From assembly GCA_035302145.1 (NCBI GenBank), contig DATGSX010000159.1, positions 17,860 through 81,859 of the forward strand: a stretch of 64,000 bases of DNA, read 5' to 3'. Below, piece after piece: positions 53,912 through 61,064 of this stretch. Every line of letters starts with the position of its first letter. The first letter of the stretch is position 1. This DNA comes from JAJYTI01 sp035302145 (GTDB lineage: Bacteria; Bacteroidota; Bacteroidia; Flavobacteriales; Flavobacteriaceae). The notes beneath the pieces are model-generated. The model ran no database searches. It was given only the letters and a program-made list of their open reading frames with translations, and was not told the origin of the DNA. The position numbers and the translations under genes were made by a program.

Positions 53912-54565
53912 TTAAATATCTTTTTCCATATCTTGAAGTTGTTTGTAGTTTGATTTAAGCCGTTTTAATAAGCGCATGTAAAATATGCGATATAACAATA
54001 GCATTACACCTATAAAGATAATGGCCGTAATGCTAAATCCTATAAAGAAACTAGTTATAACAGCTTCTGTATTTTCTATATTTAAGGTTGGATTTTGCTC
54101 TAAAATAAACTCAAGAAGCTTTTCTTTATTTCGACTGTAGTGTAGACTTATCAGTACCATGACTATAGCAGAACTTACAATATTCCATATAATGAAAAGG
54201 TAAACCGTTTGTCTTGTGCGTAAAATACTCCGCATAAGTTCTTTAACCGAGTCGGTTATTTTTATTCTAGAGTAGTTGTAGTAGAATAGTCCTATAAAAA
54301 ATAGAAAAATGACAAAACTTAAAATACTACCAATTAGCATTGTCCTTGCTAATCCCATCTCTTTATTAAACTCATGCGATTCTTGAGGAATAATAAAATA
54401 TAAAGCACCCCAAATAGCAAACTCTATAAGGCTTATATAAAGAATCCACTTAACTATACTAGAGGATTTCTTGTGAAGCATCTGGTATAATTGTTCGTAG
54501 GAGTATTTTGGCAGGTTTTTATCTGTTTTCTGCCAATGTTTTTTTAGTAAATCTAATTCGTTCAT
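53912..54565 (-). CDS. Membrane protein, putative anti-sigma partner of the ECF factor
   Basis: No named function recognised. The 217-residue protein begins with a soluble N-terminus (NELDLLKKHWQKTDKNLPKY) resembling the start of flavobacterial proteins that sit beside sigma factors, followed by four membrane helices (about 40-60, 77-97, 122-142, 170-190) and a basic C-terminal tail. It starts 5 bases after the ECF sigma gene, so the two are co-transcribed; such membrane partners usually bind and silence the sigma factor, which is inference here. No zinc-binding anti-sigma (HxxxCxxC) motif is present. Confidence 0.72.
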   Translation of the reverse strand: MNELDLLKKHWQKTDKNLPKYSYEQLYQMLHKKSSSIVKWILYISLIEFAIWGALYFIIPQESHEFNKEMGLARTMLIGSILSFVIFLFFIGLFYYNYSRIKITDSVKELMRSILRTRQTVYLFIIWNIVSSAIVMVLISLHYSRNKEKLLEFILEQNPTLNIENTEAVITSFFIGFSITAIIFIGVMLLLYRIFYMRLLKRLKSNYKQLQDMEKDI

Positions 54566-54570
54566 ACTGT

Positions 54571-55065
54571 CTATGGGTTCACAATCCTTTTTAACCTATC
54601 TCTTATTCTACTCATCCGAACTCTAGCATTGACATTGCTTATTCCGAGTGTACTAGCAATTTCCTCAAAAGATTTATCTTCTAAATACAAGAACACCAGA
54701 GCTTTGTCAATGCTATTCAGTTGCTTAACGGCTTCATACAAAAGTTTAACTTGTTTATCGGCCGTTGGATCGTAGTCTTCATATTCAATTTTAAAGCTAA
54801 TATTATCGTAGTCTTGGGCTTTTACCCTTCGCTTAGACTTCCTATACAACGTAATTGCAGTGTTTAACGCCACCCTATACATCCAAGTACTAAACTTAGA
54901 GTCGCCTCGAAATGAAGGGTATGCTCGCCATAACTGAATGGTTATTTCCTGAAACAAATCATTATGATCATCGGGATTGTTAGTATAAAACGTACAAATC
55001 TTATGAACGATGTTCTGATGCTTCTCCAGCTTTTTTACAAATATGTGCTCTTGTTCCTTCTGCAA
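54571..55065 (-). CDS. ECF-type RNA polymerase sigma factor
   Basis: Sigma-70 family factor of 164 residues. Region 2 is clear (DHNDLFQEITIQLWRAYPSF, KFSTWMYRVALNTAITLYRK), followed by a variable linker and region 4 with its helix-turn-helix (LEDKSFEEIASTLGISNVNA, RVRMSRIRDRLKRI). Extracytoplasmic-function type, without regions 1 and 3. The gene 5 bases downstream encodes a four-helix membrane protein, likely its regulator. The stress or signal it answers is unknown. Confidence 0.93.
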   Translation of the reverse strand: MQKEQEHIFVKKLEKHQNIVHKICTFYTNNPDDHNDLFQEITIQLWRAYPSFRGDSKFSTWMYRVALNTAITLYRKSKRRVKAQDYDNISFKIEYEDYDPTADKQVKLLYEAVKQLNSIDKALVFLYLEDKSFEEIASTLGISNVNARVRMSRIRDRLKRIVNP

Positions 55066-55189
55066 TTATGTTAGTTAACTTTATTGTAGATTATTAGTAG
55101 GGTCAAATAGAAAAATGTTACATCGTATTTATTTTAAAATACCATGTAACATTTTGCAGCCTCTATGAAAGCTTAAATATTAGTGTGCT

Positions 55190-55732
55190 TTACTTTACTA
55201 GGTGACTCATTAATTCTGAACTTAATGGCTTAACCGCCGACTCAAAAACCTCCATCAGCTTTCCGTTTTCATCGATTAAGTATTTTTGAAAATTCCACTT
55301 TACTTCGGAGTCTTTTAATCCATTCCACTTTTTTTGCGTTAACCACTGGTAGATTGGCTCCATATCGTCTCCTTTTACTGAAATTTTTTCTGACATCGGG
55401 AAGCTTACACCATAATTACGCTCGCAAAACGCTGCAATTTCATCGTTAGCACCTGGCTCCTGATTACCGAAGTTATTTGCAGGAAAACCTATAATCACTA
55501 AGTGGTCTTTATTTTCACTATATAGTTTTTCTAGTCCTTCGTATTGTGGTGTGTAACCACATTTGGAAGCGGTGTTTACAATGAGTATTTTCTTGCCTTT
55601 ATATTGAGATAAATCTATTGTTTCTCCTTCCAGAGAGGTAATTTGAAAGCCATGGATAGTTTCCGGTAAGTCTTGTGCTTGTGTATGGATAATGGTCATG
55701 GCAAATAGTAATATTAAAAAATTTCGTATCAT
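55190..55732 (-). CDS. Exported glutathione peroxidase-family protein (Cys type)
   Basis: Thiol peroxidase of 180 residues. A signal peptide (MIRNFLILLFAMTIIHTQAQ) directs it to the periplasm. The peroxidatic Cys58 is in NTASKCGYTPQYEGLEKLY, with the catalytic Gln and Trp of the tetrad visible in IIGFPANNFGNQEPG and SEVKWNFQKYLID. A cysteine is used, not selenocysteine; bacterial members of this kind take electrons from thioredoxin. The periplasmic location here is notable, since electron supply could come from the DsbD protein. A two-arm inverted repeat lies just upstream. Confidence 0.92.
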   Translation of the reverse strand: MIRNFLILLFAMTIIHTQAQDLPETIHGFQITSLEGETIDLSQYKGKKILIVNTASKCGYTPQYEGLEKLYSENKDHLVIIGFPANNFGNQEPGANDEIAAFCERNYGVSFPMSEKISVKGDDMEPIYQWLTQKKWNGLKDSEVKWNFQKYLIDENGKLMEVFESAVKPLSSELMSHLVK

Positions 55733-56043
55733 GATTGTTTTTTGGTATAAAAAGGGAAGATAATTAGAATTTAATAGACGATATTCTAATTATGAGTTAA
55801 ATTAAAAATATACCACAATAAAATAGTAGCAATCTCAATCATTATTCGTAACGTAGGTGGAACATTGAACTAAGAAAACAAACAATTTATTGGAGGGTAG
55901 CTAATATTATATTCAAGCTATTATACCTTTACTCTTATGGGTTTAATGAACGGAAATATGATTAATTTTGATCGCAATTAAGTTGTATCTTATTTAAGTT
56001 AAAATCTAACCAGTCAGTACTTTAAAATTAAACTGTATTATTT
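55733..56043. other. Intergenic region of 311 bases between gpx and ndh
   Basis: AT-rich divergent gap holding an inverted repeat near gpx (55761-55792) and a possible -7 box TAATTTTG at 55963-55970 for ndh. No open frame or RNA gene was recognised. Confidence 0.55.
55761..55792. promoter_or_regulatory. 10-bp inverted repeat upstream of the glutathione peroxidase gene
   Basis: TAATTAGAAT (55761-55770) and ATTCTAATTA (55783-55792) are perfect complements separated by 12 bases, so the half-site centres are 22 bases apart, about two helical turns. It lies 29 bases upstream of the gpx start and could be an operator. Confidence 0.45.
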
Positions 56044-57321
56044 ATGAATATTCCTGAAACGAAATTACCTCGCATTGTAGTAATTGGTGGCGGTTTTGGT
56101 GGTGTTGCTTTTATAAAAAACATGCAAAAAGAGGCCGTACAAATAGTGCTTTTTGATCGGCATAACTACCATACTTTCCAGCCATTACTATATCAAGTGT
56201 CTTCGGCAAGTTTGGAACCCGATTCTATCGCTTATCCGTTGCGAAAGATTTTTAGGAAAAGCAAAGGCTTTCATTTTCGGATGGCAATGGTAAATAGAGT
56301 GGATTCGGAAGCTAAGAAGGTATATTCCTCTATAGGAGAATTGGATTACGACTACCTTGTTATTGCAACTGGAACTAGAACTAATTTCTTTGGAAATGAA
56401 AATGTTCAAAAATATAGTATGCCGATGAAAACGGTGCCGCAAGCTTTGAATATTCGAAGTCTTATTTTACAAAATATTGAGGAGGCTGATATATGTGCAG
56501 ATTTAAATGAACGTAAAAAGTACTTAACCTTCGTAATTGCTGGTGGTGGCCCTACAGGTGTTGAAATGGCAGGTGCATTGGCAGAGTTTAGAAAAAGTAT
56601 TTTACATCATGACTATCCATTTATTAGCGAGTCGGAAATGGAGGTACACTTAATAGAAGGTGGCGACAGACTATTGTCTGCTATGAGTAAAACAGCATCT
56701 AATGGAGCGTTACGCTATTTGGATAAACTAGGGGTAATAACCCATTTAAATACTAGGGTAAACGACTATAACGGGGAAGTGATTGTTACGGATAAAGATT
56801 TACAACTAGAAACCAAAACATTTATTTGGGCTGCTGGGGTTACTGGAGCACCTGTAGAAGGAATAAATGCTGATGATTTGAAGTTAAATGGCAATCGATA
56901 TAGAGTGAATAGATTTAATCAGGTCGAAGGATTTGAAGCGATTTATGCTCTAGGGGATGTTGCCTATATGGAAACCGAGAAGTTTCCTAAAGGACACCCG
57001 ATGGTGGCTCAGCCAGCCATTCAGCAAGGGAAACATTTAGCTGAGAATTTTAAACGATTTCTCCGAAATAAAAAGATGAAAGAGTTCGAATATCGCGACA
57101 AAGGATCGATGGCTACAGTAGGGCGAAATAAAGCGGTTGTAGACATGAAAAGAACTAGCTATACCGGTGCTTTTGCATGGTTTGTATGGATGTTTGTACA
57201 CTTATGGTTCTTAATCGGATTTAGAAATAGAGTGGTAACCTTTTTTAATTGGAGCTATAACTATATTAATTACGATAGAGCTGCACGATTGATTATCCGA
57301 CCGTTTAAACGCCAAGATTAA
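56044..57321 (+). CDS. ndh: Type II NADH dehydrogenase (NDH-2)
   Basis: Single-subunit, non-pumping NADH:quinone oxidoreductase of 425 residues. FAD-binding motif VVIGGGFGGVAFIKNM at the start, YDYLVIATGTRTN, the NADH motif FVIAGGGPTGVEMAGALAEF, and the second FAD motif ALGDVAYM. Near the C-terminus come VAQPAIQQGKHLAENF and a hydrophobic membrane anchor (AWFVWMFVHLWFLIGFRNRV). It feeds electrons to quinone without proton pumping. Not next to other respiratory genes. Confidence 0.93.
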   Translation: MNIPETKLPRIVVIGGGFGGVAFIKNMQKEAVQIVLFDRHNYHTFQPLLYQVSSASLEPDSIAYPLRKIFRKSKGFHFRMAMVNRVDSEAKKVYSSIGELDYDYLVIATGTRTNFFGNENVQKYSMPMKTVPQALNIRSLILQNIEEADICADLNERKKYLTFVIAGGGPTGVEMAGALAEFRKSILHHDYPFISESEMEVHLIEGGDRLLSAMSKTASNGALRYLDKLGVITHLNTRVNDYNGEVIVTDKDLQLETKTFIWAAGVTGAPVEGINADDLKLNGNRYRVNRFNQVEGFEAIYALGDVAYMETEKFPKGHPMVAQPAIQQGKHLAENFKRFLRNKKMKEFEYRDKGSMATVGRNKAVVDMKRTSYTGAFAWFVWMFVHLWFLIGFRNRVVTFFNWSYNYINYDRAARLIIRPFKRQD

Positions 57322-57327
57322 ATACAA

Positions 57328-58536
57328 TTAGGACTTGTCTTTTGCCTTTATATCGATTTGATTGTCTGTAAAAGCAGAAGGTAATAGCTGAGGTATAAAC
57401 TTAATAAGTAAAGGTAGTAGTAAGCTCCCGCCAGGAAGTAAAAATATGGTAAGCGAAGGTATCGTTTTACATATATCTAATAGTTGGTTACGAACCTTGG
57501 TTTTTTCCTCCGGGCTTAACTCTCTGTATGTAGCATTTCCCAATAGATTTAATAGCTCACCACTTTCATTTAACTCTATTAATAGACGATCTCTGTTTCT
57601 AACGATTAGTGTTTTTACTGTGCTCGACGATTGGCTGTAGATACGTTTTATTGGATGAGCATATTCAAACAATTTAACGTCAGCCTCATGAACAATAGCA
57701 AACCCTTTAATCGAATCTAGTGCTTCTTCAACCACGGATTGATCTAAATCTAACTCATCGCCCAGTAGATAAATAAAATCTTCTTCTTCCTCTTCTAAAG
57801 TATAGTCACTCCAAACCGATACCAAACTCAGGTCGATCAAGAACATTTTTTCTAGAAGAGTTGTATGAGATAGTTGTTGCTCCCAAACACTTTCGTTTAA
57901 GGTAATATCTTCAATTAAATAAGTTGACGAGTTTTCCAATAACTCTAGAAAGCGATCGTCGTACTTGTCTTTTGCCTTTTTAATATTCAGTGCCGTATAG
58001 CAAATTTGAAAAAATAACTGCTTCAGGCTTTTTAAATACTCATTAAACTGCTTCTTATCTTTTAAGAACTGTTCGTAAGCTAGTACATCCAGAAATATTT
58101 GAATATCTGTCAGGAGAGAAGTTATGGAGTTGCTTAAAATACTTGAGTTGGTACGTTCATGAATAGCATCCTCCAGTTTTTCCACATTCCGTTTTGGCAA
58201 TCGCAAAAACTGTAAAAAGGAGTTTCTTTCCTCTTCTATTTCTTTATAAAAGTCTAATAAACTACCTATTAAATCATCGGATTTTGCTTCTGGATTTTGC
58301 TTAAAAAACACATACGACATCGCATGTAATAAGTTTATTTTTTTAAACTCATTTTCGGTTAGTATCAGATTGCTTTCAGGCAGCTCTAATAAACTCTCTG
58401 TGCTCATTCCATAAAGAAATCCGGTATGTCGTAGTTGCGTGTAAAAGTCCTTGTCGTCTTCATACCTATCATATAACAATTCCTTGTTATATAAACTAAA
58501 AAACATGCTAATCCAGCCCGAAGCAGAGGGGTTCAT
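57328..58536 (-). CDS. LETM1-related protein
   Basis: A 402-residue mostly helical protein. The C-terminal segment (CKTIPSLTIFLLPGGSLLLP, then LLIKFIPQLLPSAF) closely follows the membrane-anchoring LETM1 motif of mitochondria (VPFxxFIIVPFMExLLPV, LFPNMLPSTF). The N-terminal 340 residues are charged and helical (helix-rich FYKEIEEERNSFLQFLRLPK), with an acidic patch (YTLEEEEEDFIYLL), and show no enzyme motif. Annotated relatives in Flavobacteria are described as LETM1-related biofilm-associated proteins; the function here is unknown. It is convergent with ndh (6 bases apart). Confidence 0.8.
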   Translation of the reverse strand: MNPSASGWISMFFSLYNKELLYDRYEDDKDFYTQLRHTGFLYGMSTESLLELPESNLILTENEFKKINLLHAMSYVFFKQNPEAKSDDLIGSLLDFYKEIEEERNSFLQFLRLPKRNVEKLEDAIHERTNSSILSNSITSLLTDIQIFLDVLAYEQFLKDKKQFNEYLKSLKQLFFQICYTALNIKKAKDKYDDRFLELLENSSTYLIEDITLNESVWEQQLSHTTLLEKMFLIDLSLVSVWSDYTLEEEEEDFIYLLGDELDLDQSVVEEALDSIKGFAIVHEADVKLFEYAHPIKRIYSQSSSTVKTLIVRNRDRLLIELNESGELLNLLGNATYRELSPEEKTKVRNQLLDICKTIPSLTIFLLPGGSLLLPLLIKFIPQLLPSAFTDNQIDIKAKDKS

Positions 58537-58682
58537 ATTACAAATTTGGGTGTTAAGTGAGCTAATTGCGTTATCACGTAGCTAAAATATACATAGTTTT
58601 AAAAGGAAACCAATTTCAAGGAATAATTTGAATGGGATTTTCTCTAATGGTATTCCGTATACCTGAATATTAGGTGGTGTTT

Positions 58683-59363
58683 CTAAATAGTATTTTTAAA
58701 ATCTTTTATAGCCATCGGCACTCCTTCGGTTGCTGTGTGGGCGTATACTTTTATTTGAGGACTAGGGTCTATATTTGGTTTTGGATCTATGAAGTAAATC
58801 GGTACTTGTGGACCTGCGTAATTCACCAATCCAGCAGCAGGATATACTTGCATGGAGGTGCCTACTATAAATAGGGCATCGGCTTCTGCAACTAAGTTAG
58901 CTGCGGTTTCTAGTAGTGGTACTTGCTCACCAAACCATACGATATGTGGGCGTAGTGGACTTCCTTTTGGACAAACATCATCGGCGTTTAAATCTTTTTT
59001 CCACTCCAGCACATAATTTTCATCTACGGAACTTCGCACTTTTAATAGTTCTCCATGTAAATGAACTACTGAGGTGCTTCCAGCTCGCTCATGAAGGTCA
59101 TCTACATTTTGTGTAACGATATCCACATGAAAATCCTTCTCCAAATCTGCAAAAGCTTTATGAGCAGCATTGGGCTCAACTTCTAATAACTGAGCACGCC
59201 GAAGATTGTAAAACTCCGTTACTAATTCTTGATTGGTTTCCCAACCTTGAGGCGAGGCAACCTGCATAACGTCGTGTCCTTCCCATAGCCCATCACTATC
59301 TCTAAAAGTTTTTATCCCGCTTTCTGCACTAATTCCAGCACCTGTAAGTACTACTATTTTCAT
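58683..59363 (-). CDS. cobB: Sir2-family NAD-dependent protein deacylase
   Basis: Removes acyl groups from lysines with NAD+. The 226-residue protein has the Rossmann motif LTGAGISAESGIKTFRD, the NAD pocket TQNVDDLHERAG, and the catalytic His103 in VVHLHGEL. The class III pattern FYNLRRAQL keeps the Tyr52 and Arg55 that in E. coli CobB and SIRT5 recognise succinyl and malonyl lysines. The zinc ribbon is lost: only one cysteine (VCPKGS) remains where four are normal. Divergent from trmH; together they start about 44 bases apart. Confidence 0.9.
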   Translation of the reverse strand: MKIVVLTGAGISAESGIKTFRDSDGLWEGHDVMQVASPQGWETNQELVTEFYNLRRAQLLEVEPNAAHKAFADLEKDFHVDIVTQNVDDLHERAGSTSVVHLHGELLKVRSSVDENYVLEWKKDLNADDVCPKGSPLRPHIVWFGEQVPLLETAANLVAEADALFIVGTSMQVYPAAGLVNYAGPQVPIYFIDPKPNIDPSPQIKVYAHTATEGVPMAIKDFKNTI

Positions 59364-59372
59364 TGGATTGTC

Positions 59373-59380
59373 TATTTTTG
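59373..59380 (+). promoter_or_regulatory. Possible -7 box of trmH
   Basis: TATTTTTG fits TAnnTTTG 27 bases before the GTG start; no TTG at the ideal distance. Confidence 0.35.
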
Positions 59381-59406
59381 TATTCGTATAAATTTAAACA
59401 ATTTAA

Positions 59407-60069
59407 GTGGACAAACAATTATTTGAATATTTACAGGACTTCCTGACCCCAAGGCGAAAAGAACTTTTCAATAAAATACTCGAAGACCGTACTAGGCATT
59501 TTACCGTAGTTGCCGAAGATGTATACCAACTACACAATGCGAGTGCCGTAATGCGTAGTTGTGAGATTTTTGGTATTCAAGATATGCATGCTATAGAAAA
59601 ACGCAATATAAGCCAAGTAGATGAAGAGATTGCTATGGGAGCACAGAAGTGGGTTGATTTGTACCGTTACACCAATACCCAAGACTGTATTAATGTGCTT
59701 CGTGCAGAGGGTTATCAAATAGTTGCCACTACGCCACATATTGACTCTCAGCATTTACATGACTTCGATGTAACAAAAAAATCAGCGTTCTTCTTTGGTC
59801 AAGAAAAGTATGGGCTTAGTCAAGAAGTTTTAGATCAAGCCGACTCTTATTTAAAAATTCCGATGTATGGATTTACCGAAAGCTTGAATATTTCTGTTTC
59901 AGCTTCTATTATCTTGCAGAGCCTAGTAACTAAAATGCGGAAAGAGAATGTAGATTGGCAGTTATCGGAAGAGGAGAAAATGGCTATAAAAAAGGAATGG
60001 ACTAAAAAATCCATCAAAAGCATTGATCTCATTATAGAAAGGTACCACCAAGACAAATTAAAAAAGTGA
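59407..60069 (+). CDS. trmH: TrmH-family tRNA/rRNA 2'-O-methyltransferase
   Basis: SPOUT-fold methyltransferase of 220 residues, related to TrmH, which methylates Gm18 of tRNA. Motif 1 is in TRHFTVVAEDVYQLHNASAV and RSCEIFGIQDMH, and motifs 2 and 3 (the SAM-binding knot) in FFFGQEKYGLSQEVLDQADS and IPMYGFTESLNISVSASIIL. Start is GTG at 59407; no ATG lies before the conserved N-terminus. It is 4 bases upstream of rdgB and likely co-transcribed. Target RNA is not proven. Confidence 0.9.
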   Translation: MDKQLFEYLQDFLTPRRKELFNKILEDRTRHFTVVAEDVYQLHNASAVMRSCEIFGIQDMHAIEKRNISQVDEEIAMGAQKWVDLYRYTNTQDCINVLRAEGYQIVATTPHIDSQHLHDFDVTKKSAFFFGQEKYGLSQEVLDQADSYLKIPMYGFTESLNISVSASIILQSLVTKMRKENVDWQLSEEEKMAIKKEWTKKSIKSIDLIIERYHQDKLKK

Positions 60070-60073
60070 TTTT

Positions 60074-60652
60074 ATGAAAATTGTATTTGCTACGCACAAT
60101 AAAAATAAACTAAAAGAAGTCCAAGGGTTCTTACCCGATACTATTGAGCTATTAAGCTTAGAAGATATAGACTGTAAGGAACCTATTGAGGAAACAGAAA
60201 CTACATTAGAAGGCAATGCTGCATTAAAAGCAAATTATGTGTTTGAAAAATATGGTTATCCATGCTTTGCCGATGATACTGGGTTGGAGGTAGATTCGTT
60301 AAATGGGAAACCAGGAGTGTATAGCGCAAGATATGCAGGAGAGGATGCTACCGATGCCGATAATAGAAAGAAACTATTAGAAGATATGGCTAATATGTCA
60401 AACAAAGAAGCTCGGTTTAGAACCGTTATCGCTCTAAGGCTTTCCGAGGATAAAATACTTTATTTTGAAGGTATTTGTAATGGTGAAATTTTAGATGCCG
60501 AACGTGGAGAACAAGGGTTTGGCTACGATGCTATATTTCAACCAAAAGGATTTGAGAAAAGCTTTGCCGAAATGAGCTTAGGTGCAAAGAATGAAATCAG
60601 TCACCGCGGAAAGGCAATAAAACACTTAGCTAGGTACTTTAAAGACTATTAA
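60074..60652 (+). CDS. rdgB: Non-canonical purine NTP pyrophosphatase (RdgB/HAM1)
   Basis: Removes ITP, XTP and dITP from the nucleotide pool. The 192-residue protein has IVFATHNKNKLKEVQGFL at the N-terminus, the catalytic FADDTGLEVDSLNGKPGVYS, SARYAGEDATD, and GEQGFGYDAIFQPKGFEKSF, LGAKNEISHRGKAIKHL. Every family signature is present and the length is normal. It directly follows trmH. Confidence 0.96.
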   Translation: MKIVFATHNKNKLKEVQGFLPDTIELLSLEDIDCKEPIEETETTLEGNAALKANYVFEKYGYPCFADDTGLEVDSLNGKPGVYSARYAGEDATDADNRKKLLEDMANMSNKEARFRTVIALRLSEDKILYFEGICNGEILDAERGEQGFGYDAIFQPKGFEKSFAEMSLGAKNEISHRGKAIKHLARYFKDY

Positions 60653-60893
60653 CGTGCCCTAATATAAAGCTGCGGCAACTTATCTCTTTTCTTCAGCCTA
60701 TAAATTTATTAGCACATTTACTTTTCGCCTATGCATATAATAAGCCTTTTAGTCGTTAGAAATGAAGGACTTGGTACTATCATTTTTTAATATCTATCCA
60801 CAAGAAAACTAATTTTAATAAGTGATTTGCATTTATTTTGCACATGAATTGAGTTTATTTCAAATAGAGTGGGTTTAATCCATATAGAATTAG

Positions 60894-60901
60894 TATATTT
60901 G
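60894..60901 (+). promoter_or_regulatory. Possible -7 box of the DEAD-box helicase gene
   Basis: TATATTTG matches TAnnTTTG; predicted start near 60908 leaves a leader of about 155 bases. The upstream TTG element is not evident. Confidence 0.4.
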
Positions 60902-60917
60902 CAAATTAATAATTTCC

Positions 60918-60975
60918 GGGGAGCATAACGTGCAATAATTTTATATGTAGTATAAGTCACGTTAGGATGCTTTCC
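60918..60975 (+). promoter_or_regulatory. Stem-loop in the leader of the DEAD-box helicase gene
   Basis: AGCATAACGTG (60922-60932) pairs with CACGTT...ATGCT (60958-60971) with a 3-base bulge (AGG), extended by GGGG against TTCC, around a 25-base loop. Confidence 0.45.
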
Positions 60976-61064
60976 TCATTTAGGGTGTTTTTATTTAGAA
61001 GTTGTGGGTTTAAATTGTCGATTACTTCTTTCCAAAAACACACTGTAATTACTTTAAACCATTT

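Larger units (their letters stand above)
60653..61064. other. 412-base gap upstream of the DEAD-box helicase gene, with promoter and structured leader
   Basis: After rdgB no clear terminator is seen. The right half holds a -7 box (60894-60901) and then a predicted leader of about 155 bases containing a long stem (60918-60975). No protein-coding frame or known RNA was recognised. Such leaders are common in front of cold-shock helicases. Confidence 0.5.
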
